From: Nocardioides alkalitolerans
GTDB taxonomy: Bacteria; Actinomycetota; Actinomycetes; Propionibacteriales; Nocardioidaceae
NCBI GenBank assembly: GCA_038184435.1
Contig: CP116227.1
Location: forward strand, 3,005,501-3,069,500
DNA: 64,000 nt
Direction: 5' to 3'
Made by a program: the position numbers and the translations under genes. Shown here piece after piece: positions 30,698-38,070 of this stretch. The notes beneath the pieces were generated by a model. That model was not told the origin of the DNA, searched no databases, and saw nothing but the letters and a program-made list of their open reading frames with translations. How positions within the stretch are numbered: the first letter of the stretch is position 1; each line of letters starts with the position of its first letter.

Positions 30698-32209
30698 ATG
30701 GTCGTCGACCCGCAGGCCCCCGAGCTCACCCTGGGCGACTTCCGCTCGCTGGCGATGGCGACGAACACCTGCCTGCTGCTGCACGACGCGGAGACGAAAC
30801 GCATCCTGTGGGCCAACCCGGCGGCCAGCGAACTGCTCGGCTGGAGCGTCACCGAGCTCCGCCCGCTGACGGCCTCCGACATGAGCAGCTCGGCGCAGCA
30901 GTACGACCGCGTCCTCGGCCGCGCCTGGCTCCAGGTCGCCGCCGAGACCGGCGTCAACCGCATCGAGTGGCACTACCGCACCCGCGACGGGCGTGTGATC
31001 CCGACGGAGGCCGTCGCCGTGCGCGTGGAGCTCGACCAGGGCCCCGCCCTCCTCGTGCACTTCCGCGACATCGAGCGCGAGCAGGCGATCGAGCGCCAGC
31101 TGCGGCTCACCACGTCGTACGTCGAGTCCCTGGCCCAGCACACGTCCACGATCGCCGTCATGCTCGATCCCGACGGCGTCGTGCGGTTCGCGACGGACAC
31201 GGCGCTCGCGGCGCTCGGGGCACCGGCCGAGCGGGAGCCGGGCCGGATCGAGGAGCTGGCCCGGATCACGGTGGGGGGCACCACCGACAGCCCGGTCGGC
31301 TGGGTCGAGGCGGCGGCCGCGGCCGTTCCCGTGACCCACGTGCAGCTCGACGTCACGCGGCCGGGCGGCGAGCGGGCGTGGCTCGAGGGCACGCTCGAGG
31401 CGGTGCAGGGCGGCGACGAGCAGGACGGCTTCCTCATGATCCTGCACGACGTCTCCGACCGGGTGCACGGCCAGCTGCGCCGCCAGCGGGAGCTGCACCA
31501 GGAGAACTACCTGGCGCGCTACAACGCGATGGGCGACATGGCGATGGCCATCGCGCACGAGCTGGGGCAGCCGCTCGCCGCGGCGTACAACTTCCTCGCC
31601 GGCGCCGCCGCCCGGGCGAGGGCTGCGGGCGCGCCCGCGGCCACGCCGCAGGAAGACCCGGTCGCCTACGGCATCGCGAGCGCCACGACGCAGATCGAGC
31701 GCGCCCGGGCGATCGTCAACGCGCTGCGGTCGTTCGTCGGCCACCTCGAGCAGATCGAGCGCGAGGAGGACCTCAACGAGATCGTCGACGAGTGCCTCCA
31801 CTTCGTGCAGCTCCGGGCCGCGGACGCCGGCGTCGAGGTGCGGCTCGACCTCGCCCCCGCGCCGGTGCACGTGCGCTGCGAGCGGGTGCTGACCGGCCAG
31901 GTCCTGCTCAACCTCTGCTTCAACGCCGTCGACGCGCTCGCCGGGGTGCCGCCCGCGCAGCGCCGGCTCACCATCACGACGCGCGACGAGGGCGGCTCGG
32001 GCCTCCTCACCGTGGACGACGCCGGGCCCGGGCTGACGCGCGACCCGTTCGAGGAGTCCTTCACCTCGAAGGAGCACGGCAGCGGCATCGGCCTCGCCCT
32101 CAGCTACCGCATCGTCACGCGCCAGCACGGCACCATCTGGGCCGAGCGGAGTCCCGACGGGGGCTCGCGCTTCGCCGTACGGCTGCCGCGGACGGCGCCG
32201 CCGCGGTGA
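30698..32209 (+). CDS. Soluble PAS-domain sensor histidine kinase
   Basis: A 503-residue kinase with no membrane segment, so it senses an intracellular signal. Two PAS-like domains occupy about 15-130 (CLLLHDAETKRILWANPAASELLGWS) and 140-255. The phosphoacceptor is H287 in AHELGQPLAAAYNFL, followed by a HATPase domain with N405/N409 (LLNLCFNAVDAL) and the G-boxes VDDAGPG and GSGIGLALSYRIV. The class is FixL/TodS/StyS-like, known to respond to aromatic compounds. Its likely partner is the FixJ-type regulator at 33964, two genes downstream. A weak -10 (TACCGT, 30686-30691) stands just before the ATG, implying a very short leader. Confidence 0.9.
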   Translation: MVVDPQAPELTLGDFRSLAMATNTCLLLHDAETKRILWANPAASELLGWSVTELRPLTASDMSSSAQQYDRVLGRAWLQVAAETGVNRIEWHYRTRDGRVIPTEAVAVRVELDQGPALLVHFRDIEREQAIERQLRLTTSYVESLAQHTSTIAVMLDPDGVVRFATDTALAALGAPAEREPGRIEELARITVGGTTDSPVGWVEAAAAAVPVTHVQLDVTRPGGERAWLEGTLEAVQGGDEQDGFLMILHDVSDRVHGQLRRQRELHQENYLARYNAMGDMAMAIAHELGQPLAAAYNFLAGAAARARAAGAPAATPQEDPVAYGIASATTQIERARAIVNALRSFVGHLEQIEREEDLNEIVDECLHFVQLRAADAGVEVRLDLAPAPVHVRCERVLTGQVLLNLCFNAVDALAGVPPAQRRLTITTRDEGGSGLLTVDDAGPGLTRDPFEESFTSKEHGSGIGLALSYRIVTRQHGTIWAERSPDGGSRFAVRLPRTAPPR

Positions 32210-32251
32210 GGGGGCGGAGCCCTGGTCACGACCGCCGCGGGGCGTCAGACT

Positions 32252-32316
32252 AAAGAAATCCCTACAGGTGGGCCGGGGAATCAGTGATACGACCGGCTGA
32301 GAACCTTCCCTAGCAT
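32252..32316 (+). promoter_or_regulatory. Promoter of the hypothetical/amidase/response-regulator operon with tandem boxes
   Basis: Box 1 AAAGAAATCCCT (32252-32263, centre 32257.5), box 2 CGGGGAATCAGT (32274-32285, centre 32279.5, 22 bp apart), and -10 TAGCAT (32311-32316) in TTCCCTAGCATCG. Box 1 centre to -10 start is 53.5 bp, as at the flavin reductase and MHS transporter promoters. Confidence 0.65.
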
Positions 32317-32390
32317 CGCTGCTCACTGGCCCGCCCGCACCTCAGCCGGCGGACGCGACCGTGACGCACCCGGCATCGGAGGCCCTCACC

Positions 32391-32672
32391 GTGACCGAGA
32401 CCCGCAAGATGACGCTGACCTGCTACAACGACACGCACGGCTACGGCTGGCGTCACGTCGACCTCTTCACGCACGACGAGGAGGGCCGGGAGCTCAACTG
32501 GGTCCACTGGCAGGTGCCGGGCGACGGTCCCGAGGTCGCCGACGACGTGACCGCCCGCGTGGAGCCGCTGCTCCGCCGCACCTCCGACTGGCGCCACGAC
32601 GTGAGCGCGAGCGGCATGGACTACTGGGTCGCCGACGCCGCCTGGGCCGATCCCACCGGGGCCGACGCGTGA
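32391..32672 (+). CDS. Small hypothetical protein upstream of amidase
   Basis: A 93-residue protein reading MTETRKMTLTCYNDTHGYGWRH, rich in Trp, His and Asp (LNWVHWQVPGD, ASGMDYWVADAAW). The GTG at 32391 is chosen because GGAGG lies 8 bases upstream; another GTG at 32361 has no ribosome site. It overlaps the amidase gene by 4 bp (GTGA), so it is translated with it. No family is recognised. As first gene of an operon under the shared promoter type, it probably belongs to the same degradation route, perhaps as a small subunit or binding protein. Confidence 0.65.
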   Translation: MTETRKMTLTCYNDTHGYGWRHVDLFTHDEEGRELNWVHWQVPGDGPEVADDVTARVEPLLRRTSDWRHDVSASGMDYWVADAAWADPTGADA

Positions 32673-33967
32673 ACGAGCACGACGCTCTCGGCGCGTGGCG
32701 ACCCTGGTCGCTGCGCGACCACCTGGCCGCGGGCGATCCTGCGGCGTCCCGCGCGCGGGCCGAGCAGCGCTACCGCGAGGTCGATCCCCAGGTGCTGGCC
32801 TGGGTGGAGCGCACGCCCGTCACCGAGCCCGAGCCCGCCGGCCCCCTCGCCGGCGCTCCCCTCGGCGTCAAGGACGTCGTCGACCTCGCCGGGGTGCCGA
32901 CGCGCTGCGGCTCGGCCCTGCGGGCGGACGCCCCGCCCGCCACCGAGGACGCCGCGATCGTCGCCGCGTGGCGCAAGGCCGGCGCCGTCCCCGTCGGCAA
33001 GACCGTCACGACCGAGTTCGCCTACTTCTCCCCCGGCCCGACCCGCAACCCCGCCCGCCTCGGCCACACGCCCGGCGGCTCGTCGAGCGGGTCCGCAGCA
33101 GCGGTCGCGTCCGGGCAGGTGCCCGTCGCCATCGGCGCGCAGACGGCGGGCTCGGTGACCCGGCCCGCGGCGTACTGCGGCGTCGCCTCGCTCGTCATGA
33201 CCCCCGGGCGGTTCCCCACCCGCGGCGTCGTCGGCCTCAGCCCGACGCTCGACGCCCATGGCGTCTTCACCGCCACGGTCGCCGACCTCGCCCACGCCTT
33301 CGCCGCCCTCGACGGCCGGCCTGACGGCCCCCCGGTCCCCGCCCTGCCGCGGCGGGTGCTGCTGTGGCACCCGCACGGCATCGGCGACGTCGACGTCGAG
33401 ATGACCGCCGCGGTGGACCGCGTGGCACACCTCCTCACCGAGCGCGGCGTCGAGGTCGACGCGCTGCACGCCGGCGACCGCGACCGCGAGCTCGTCGCGG
33501 CCCACCTCACGGTGATGGCCTTCGAGGCCGCCCGTGAGCGCCCGGCCGAGGTCGCGGCGACCGACCGCCTGAGCGAACCGCTCGCGGCGCTCCTGCGCCG
33601 CGGTGCCGGCCTGCACGACGAGGAGCACCTCGCCGCCCTTGCCGCGGCCGACCGGCACCGGAGGGACCTGCTGGACCTGCTCGCGACGTACGACGCGGTC
33701 ATCGGCCCGGCCGCCCTGGGCCCCGCGCCCGCCGGGCTCCGTGCCACCGGCGACCCCGTCCTCAGCCGCCCCTGGCAGGTGCTCGGGCTGCCGACGGTCG
33801 GGATCCCCGGCCTGCGCAGCGCCGAGGGCCTACCGCTGGGCCTGCAGGCGGTGGGCGCCCCCGGTCGCGAGGAGCGGCTGCTCGCGACCGCCGGCGGCGT
33901 GGAGTCCGTCGTTCAGGCGCACGCCCGTCCCGCCCACCCCGAACCGGCCCGAGGCGGCGCGCGATGA
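32669..33967 (+). CDS. Amidase signature family enzyme (IacH-like)
   Basis: A 432-residue amidase with the Ser-cisSer-Lys triad: K68 in GAPLGVKDVVDL, the cis-serine in GGSSSGS (136-142) and nucleophile S162 in QTAGSVTRPA. It hydrolyses a C-N amide bond. In iac clusters the amidase IacH is thought to open the lactam of an oxindole-type intermediate. It is flanked by 4-bp overlaps with the small hypothetical gene and with the response-regulator gene, so enzyme and regulator share a transcript. Other amidase substrates are possible; the assignment rests on context. Confidence 0.85.
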   Translation: MNEHDALGAWRPWSLRDHLAAGDPAASRARAEQRYREVDPQVLAWVERTPVTEPEPAGPLAGAPLGVKDVVDLAGVPTRCGSALRADAPPATEDAAIVAAWRKAGAVPVGKTVTTEFAYFSPGPTRNPARLGHTPGGSSSGSAAAVASGQVPVAIGAQTAGSVTRPAAYCGVASLVMTPGRFPTRGVVGLSPTLDAHGVFTATVADLAHAFAALDGRPDGPPVPALPRRVLLWHPHGIGDVDVEMTAAVDRVAHLLTERGVEVDALHAGDRDRELVAAHLTVMAFEAARERPAEVAATDRLSEPLAALLRRGAGLHDEEHLAALAAADRHRRDLLDLLATYDAVIGPAALGPAPAGLRATGDPVLSRPWQVLGLPTVGIPGLRSAEGLPLGLQAVGAPGREERLLATAGGVESVVQAHARPAHPEPARGGAR

Positions 33968-34575
33968 CGTCCGTCGTGGTCCACATCGTCGACGACGACG
34001 AAGACCTGCGCCGCTCGCTCGTCTTCCTGCTCGAGTCGATCGGGCTCCAGGCGCTGACCTACCCCGACGCGGCGTCCTTCCTCGACGAGCACGACCCCGA
34101 GGAGCCCGCCGTGCTCATCGTCGACGTGCGCATGCCGACGATGAACGGCTTCCAGCTGCTCGAGCGCCTGCTCGCCGACGGCTACCCGGCGCCGGTCGTC
34201 TTCTGCTCCGCCCACGGCGACATCGCGATGTCGGTGCGTGCCCTGCGCGGCGGGGCGGTGCACTTCCTCGAGAAGCCCTACGACCCCCAGCAGATGATCG
34301 ACGTCGTGCAGGAGAACCTCGTCGAGGCGGAGGAACGCTTCGCCGCCCGGGCGTCGCGCCGCGACGTCGCCGTGCGACTCGAGCCGCTGACGCCCCGCGA
34401 GCGCGACGTGCTCCGCCTCGTCATCGACGGCCTCCCGAGCCAGCTCATCGCCCGCGAGCTGGGCATGAGCGTCAAGACCGTGGACGTGCACCGCGCCCGC
34501 ATCAAGGCCAAGACCGAGGCCGACAGCCTCGGCGCCCTGGTGCGCGACGTGCTGCAGCACCAGGTCCCCTTCTAG
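33964..34575 (+). CDS. FixJ/NarL-type response regulator, probable activator of the iac-like genes
   Basis: A 203-residue two-domain regulator. Receiver: acidic pocket D10-D12, phosphoacceptor D54 (VDVRMP) and K104 (LEKPY). DNA-binding: LuxR-type domain from about 142 (LTPRERDVLRLVIDGLPSQLIARELGMSVKTVDVHRARI). FixJ, StyR and TodT share this build and switch on aromatic catabolic genes when phosphorylated by a soluble kinase like the one at 30698. The ATGA overlap ties it to the amidase gene, and its operon promoter carries the proposed box, which would give positive feedback. Confidence 0.9.
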   Translation: MTSVVVHIVDDDEDLRRSLVFLLESIGLQALTYPDAASFLDEHDPEEPAVLIVDVRMPTMNGFQLLERLLADGYPAPVVFCSAHGDIAMSVRALRGGAVHFLEKPYDPQQMIDVVQENLVEAEERFAARASRRDVAVRLEPLTPRERDVLRLVIDGLPSQLIARELGMSVKTVDVHRARIKAKTEADSLGALVRDVLQHQVPF

Positions 34576-34620
34576 ACCCGCTCCCTACCCCCCCACCGAC
34601 GACGGGTCCGGCCCGTCCCC

Positions 34621-34648
34621 CGGCACGCCGCGACGAGCCCGCGTGCCG
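34621..34648 (+). terminator. Possible hairpin between response regulator and intradiol dioxygenase
   Basis: CGGCACGC (34621-34628) pairs with GCGTGCCG (34641-34648), 8 bp, 12-base loop. It may attenuate transcription into the dioxygenase gene. No promoter of the shared type was seen in this 109-bp gap. Confidence 0.4.
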
Positions 34649-34684
34649 GTCCTCCGCATGCCACCACCACCGGGAAGGACCCCG

Positions 34685-35581
34685 ATGACGACCACCGCCG
34701 ACCCGTCCGCCGCGCGGGAGGAGGAGCTCACGCAACGCGTGGTCGACTCCTTCTCCGGCTGCCCGGACGACCGCCTGCGCACCGTGATGACCTCCCTGGT
34801 GCGCCACCTCCACGCCTTCGTGCGCGACGTGCGCCTCCGTGAGGAGGAGTGGGGCGCCGCCATCGACTTCCTCACCCGCTGCGGCCACATCACCGACGAC
34901 GAGCGGCAGGAGTTCATCCTGCTCTCCGACGTGCTCGGCGCCTCCATGCAGACCATCACGGTCAACGACACGGCGGAGGCCGGGGCGACGGAGGCGACGG
35001 TCTTCGGCCCGTTCTTCGTCGACGGCGCGCCGGAGGTCCCGCACGGCGGCGACATCTCGTTCGGCGCGTCCGGCGAGCCGTGCTGGGTCGAGGGCACCGT
35101 CACCGACACCACCGGCCGCCCCGTGCCCGGGGCACGCCTCGAGGTCTGGGAGGCCGACGAGGACGGGTTCTACGACGTCCAGTACGGCGACGGTCGCACC
35201 GCCGCCCGGGCCCACCTGTTCACCGACGAGAACGGCCGCTACGCCTTCTGGGGCGTCACCCCGACGCCGTACCCCATCCCCGCCGACGGACCCGTCGGCG
35301 AGCTGCTCGCCGCGACGGGGCGCACCCCGATGCGCGCCTCCCACCTGCACTTCATGGTCACGGCGCCCGGCCTGCGGCGCCTCGTGACCCACATCTTCGT
35401 GCGCGGCGACGCCCACCTCGCCTCCGACTCCGTCTTCGGCGTCAAGGAGTCGCTCGTCACCGACTTCACGCCCCAGCCCGCCGGCACGCCGACCCCCGAC
35501 GGCCGTGCCGTCGACAGCACCTGGAGCCGCGCGCGCTTCGACATCGTGCTCGCCCCCACCCACCGAGAGGACCGACCGTGA
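34685..35581 (+). CDS. Intradiol ring-cleavage dioxygenase, hydroxyquinol/catechol 1,2-dioxygenase type
   Basis: A 298-residue non-heme Fe(III) dioxygenase. Helical N-terminal dimer part (VVDSFSGCPDDRLRTVM, VRHLHAFVRDVRL), then the catalytic beta-sandwich with iron ligands Tyr in DGFYDVQY, Tyr in TPYPIPADG and two histidines in SHLHFMV. The N-terminal pattern is closer to hydroxyquinol 1,2-dioxygenases than to the CatA at 51336, and a maleylacetate reductase gene nearby gives the next step of the hydroxyquinol route. It may also cleave catechol from the iac-like pathway. ATG at 34685 follows GGAAGGA. It overlaps the SnoaL-like gene by 4 bp. Confidence 0.85.
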   Translation: MTTTADPSAAREEELTQRVVDSFSGCPDDRLRTVMTSLVRHLHAFVRDVRLREEEWGAAIDFLTRCGHITDDERQEFILLSDVLGASMQTITVNDTAEAGATEATVFGPFFVDGAPEVPHGGDISFGASGEPCWVEGTVTDTTGRPVPGARLEVWEADEDGFYDVQYGDGRTAARAHLFTDENGRYAFWGVTPTPYPIPADGPVGELLAATGRTPMRASHLHFMVTAPGLRRLVTHIFVRGDAHLASDSVFGVKESLVTDFTPQPAGTPTPDGRAVDSTWSRARFDIVLAPTHREDRP

Positions 35582-36159
35582 CCACCACCCCGACCACCCC
35601 GTCGACCGAGGCGCTGCTGCGCTCCCTGCAGGAGCGCGTCGACGTGCTCGAGGCCGAGGCCGCGGTACGCCGCGTGCAGGCCCGCTACATGTTCCTGTGC
35701 GACACCCCGTGCCCGGAGCCGGGCGTGCGGGACGACCAGCACCGCATCGACCTGATCATGGAGCTCTACACCGAGGACGCGGTCTGGGAGGGCGTCGGGG
35801 AGTACTACGACAACCAGTTCGGCAGGGCCGTCGGCGCCGACGCCATCCGCAGGCACTTCCAGGGCTTCTGGGGCGAGAAGCAGGACCCCGCGCTGCTGCT
35901 CAACGCGCACTACCTGACGTCCGAGCACATCGAGGTCGACGGCGACACCGCCCGCGGCCTGTGGATCCACATGCAGCCCTGGCTGTTCTCCGACGGCCGC
36001 TCGCTGCTCCGCTCCAGCCGCCTCAACAACACCTTCCGCCGCACCGCGGACGGCACCTGGAAGATCACCCGCACGCGCACCGAGAACGTGTTCGTGGCGC
36101 CCCTGCCGCAGGAGTTCGCCGAGGCCTACCCGTCGACGTCGGTGCTGCTGACGGAGTGA
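35578..36159 (+). CDS. SnoaL/NTF2-like protein (IacI-like)
   Basis: A 193-residue cone-fold protein with a helical start (LLRSLQERVDVLEAEAAVRRVQARYMF), LIMELYTEDAVWEGVGEYY, and the sheet segment LNNTFRRTADGTWKITRTRTENVFVAP. The GTG start overlaps the dioxygenase stop. In Pseudomonas iac clusters a SnoaL-like protein, IacI, lies between iacB and iacC; here that slot is taken by a 45-codon ORF and this protein lies apart, after the dioxygenase. Function is unproven; dehydratase- or cyclase-like chemistry on an oxidised indole acetate is possible. Confidence 0.78.
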   Translation: MTTTPTTPSTEALLRSLQERVDVLEAEAAVRRVQARYMFLCDTPCPEPGVRDDQHRIDLIMELYTEDAVWEGVGEYYDNQFGRAVGADAIRRHFQGFWGEKQDPALLLNAHYLTSEHIEVDGDTARGLWIHMQPWLFSDGRSLLRSSRLNNTFRRTADGTWKITRTRTENVFVAPLPQEFAEAYPSTSVLLTE

Positions 36160-36168
36160 GCCCCGCAC

Positions 36169-36210
36169 ACGACGAGGGCGCCGGACCCAGCGGTCCGGCG
36201 CCCTCGTCGT
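36169..36210. terminator. Strong bidirectional terminator
   Basis: Bases 36169-36187 and 36192-36210 form a perfect 19-bp stem with a 4-base loop (CAGC), placed between the convergent SnoaL-like and flavin reductase genes. Confidence 0.88.
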
Positions 36211-36223
36211 ACGTGCGGGGGAC

Positions 36224-36721
36224 TCACGTGGGGAGCGGGTGGAAGGTCCGCTGGTAGTAGACGAGCCCGCCGCTGGTCTCGCTGCGCAGGATCTCGTCGA
36301 CCTCGACGAACATCACCGTGTGGGAGCCGTGCACGGTCTCGCTGACGACCCGGCCGATGATGGACGCGGCCGCGTCGGCGAGCACGGGCTGTCCCCGGTG
36401 CTCCGACCAGCCGTTGCGGGCGAAGCGTTCGTCCATCGTGGCGCCGGTGGCACCGGCGAAGTCGAGGGCGACGTCCTCGTGGCCCGCGCCGAGCACGTTG
36501 ATGCACACGGCCCGGTTCTGCCGGAACACGTCGTGGGTGTAGCTCGACTGGTTGACGCACACCAGGAGCGTGGGCGGGCGGTCCGTGACGGAGCAGACCG
36601 CGCTGATGGTCAGGCCGACCCGCCCTCCGGGGCCGTCGGACGTCACCACGTTGACGGCCGCGGAGAGCTGGCTCATCGCGCCGCGGAACTCGACCTGCTG
36701 GGTCGTGAGCGAGGTGGTCAT
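36224..36721 (-). CDS. NAD(P)H:flavin oxidoreductase (HpaC/IacG-like)
   Basis: A 165-residue flavin reductase: FRGAMSQLSAAVNVVTSDGPGGRVGLTISAVCSVTDRPPTLLVCV carries the flavin-binding pattern, and GSHTVMFVEVDEI the dimer edge. It supplies reduced FMN or FAD to a partner oxygenase, most likely the IacA-like protein at 29379. It is transcribed alone from a promoter of the shared type (36728-36793) and ends at the bidirectional terminator, so reductase and oxygenase are linked through common regulation and not through an operon. Confidence 0.9.
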   Translation of the reverse strand: MTTSLTTQQVEFRGAMSQLSAAVNVVTSDGPGGRVGLTISAVCSVTDRPPTLLVCVNQSSYTHDVFRQNRAVCINVLGAGHEDVALDFAGATGATMDERFARNGWSEHRGQPVLADAAASIIGRVVSETVHGSHTVMFVEVDEILRSETSGGLVYYQRTFHPLPT

Positions 36722-36727
36722 GCCCCG

Positions 36728-36793
36728 ACGCTAGGAGCCGGTCGAGCGCCGCGACATCGAGACTTTCTCCGCCGGGGCTGAGGGTTCTCCCTA
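36728..36793 (-). promoter_or_regulatory. Promoter of the flavin reductase gene with tandem boxes
   Basis: On the minus strand: box 1 AGGGAGAACCCT (36781-36792, centre 36786.5), box 2 GGAGAAAGTCTC (36759-36770, centre 36764.5), -10 TAGCGT (36728-36733) in CTCCTAGCGTCGG. Spacing box 1 to -10 is 53.5 bp and box to box 22 bp, identical to the promoters at 32252 and 44120. Confidence 0.68.
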
Positions 36794-37852
36794 CGCGGGG
36801 GCGCCCCAGGCGGCCCGCAGCAGCCCGTCGAGCCGCGCGGCGGTCAGCGGGACGGGGTTGCCCGTGAGCCCGCTCGCCAGCACGGCCTCGACGACGGCGG
36901 GCACGGCGTCCGCCGGCATCCCGAGGTCGCGCAGCGCGCGCGTCGGGCGGAGCCGGGCATAGAGCGCCTCCAGCTCGTCGAGGGCACGGCGCGTGGTCGA
37001 GCCCCCCGGGACGCCGCCCGCGAGCGCGGTCGCCAGGCGAGCGTCCAGCTCGGGCACCGCGGGCGCGTTGAACGCGAGCACGTGCGGCAGCACCGCCGCG
37101 TGGGTCTCCGCGTGGGGCAGGTCGAGGAGCCCGCCCAGCACGTGGCAGATCTTGTGGTGCAGGCCCGAGCCGGCGTCGGCGAACACGGCACCCGCGAGGT
37201 GCGTGGCCCGCAGCAGGTCCTCGCGGGCCGGCAGGTCGGTGCCGTCCTCCGCGACGCGCGGCAGGGTCCGGGCGAGGAGGGCGGCACCCTCGAGCGCCCG
37301 CGTCGTGGTCTCCGGCGTCGCGCGGGGGGCCCACAGGCTGTCGACGCAGTGGGCGAGGGCGTTGAGGCCCGAGGCCACGCCGTAGGCGGCGGGCAGCGTG
37401 AGGGTCAGGGCCGCGTCGTACACCACGGTGCGCGGCAGCGCGCGCGGGTCGCTGGCCGTGTGCTTGCCCCCGGCGTCGGTGATGCCCCAGACGGGGGTGG
37501 CCTCCGAGCCGGCGTACGTCGTGGGCACCGCCACGATCGGCAGCCCGGTGCGCACCGCCACGGCCTTGGCGAGGCCCGTCGCGGAGCCGCCGCCGATGCA
37601 GACGATGCCGTCGACGGAGCGCCGGAGCGCCAGGGCCTCGGCCCGGTCGACGACCCCGGCGGGCACGTGCATCGCCACGTCGTGGAAGCAGGCGGCGACC
37701 GGCAGGCCGGCGGTGAGCTCGTCGACGAGCCGGCGCGAACCGGCGACGAGGAGCAGGCGACCGAGCCCGAGGCGCCGCACCGCGGCGGCGAGCTCCTCGG
37801 CGGCGCGGCCGGTGGCGAGGTGGACGTCCTGGGTGGGGGACTGCTGGGGCAC
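36791..37852 (-). CDS. Maleylacetate reductase (iron-containing alcohol dehydrogenase family)
   Basis: A 353-residue Fe-ADH-family protein. The nucleotide part shows DGIVCIGGGSATGLAKAVA and VPTTYAGSEATPVWG; the metal region reads GLHHKICHVLGGLLDLPHAETHAAVLPH, as in maleylacetate reductases. It would reduce maleylacetate to 3-oxoadipate with NAD(P)H, which then enters the CoA-transferase and thiolase steps encoded at 46.5-49.2 kb. The GTG at 37852 is chosen for its GGAGG 5 bases upstream; an upstream ATG would add 24 atypical residues. It pairs with the intradiol dioxygenase at 34685 to complete a hydroxyquinol branch. Confidence 0.85.
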   Translation of the reverse strand: MPQQSPTQDVHLATGRAAEELAAAVRRLGLGRLLLVAGSRRLVDELTAGLPVAACFHDVAMHVPAGVVDRAEALALRRSVDGIVCIGGGSATGLAKAVAVRTGLPIVAVPTTYAGSEATPVWGITDAGGKHTASDPRALPRTVVYDAALTLTLPAAYGVASGLNALAHCVDSLWAPRATPETTTRALEGAALLARTLPRVAEDGTDLPAREDLLRATHLAGAVFADAGSGLHHKICHVLGGLLDLPHAETHAAVLPHVLAFNAPAVPELDARLATALAGGVPGGSTTRRALDELEALYARLRPTRALRDLGMPADAVPAVVEAVLASGLTGNPVPLTAARLDGLLRAAWGAPA

Positions 37853-37934
37853 GGCGACCTCCGTCGGGGGCGGGCAGGGAGTGGACGCGGCCCATCGGAG
37901 CACGGAAGCCGGGCGGTGAACCACCTCGGGTCCC

Positions 37935-37948
37935 TACGGGATTTCCTA
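37935..37948. promoter_or_regulatory. Isolated box resembling the shared activator site
   Basis: TACGGGATTTCCTA, between the maleylacetate reductase and permease genes. It resembles box 1 of the other promoters, but no TCCTARCRTCG -10 was found at the expected distance on either strand. The 218-bp gap also holds the inverted repeat AACTTG (37951-37956)/CAAGTT (37965-37970). Confidence 0.35.
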
Positions 37949-38070
37949 CGAACTTGGCGCTTGACAAGTTTTGTGCGGCGGGGGGACGGTGGTGCACCTC
38001 ACACCCGGTGCCGCCGTTGTCACCCCTCTCGGGTCCGCCACCGTCCCCGCCCTCCTCGAGGAGCCCCGGA

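Noticed and set aside
37961..37966. TTGACA as a -35 element for the permease operon
   Set aside because: No TANNNT-type -10 was found 16-19 bp downstream, and the hexamer is part of the inverted repeat AACTTG...CAAGTT.
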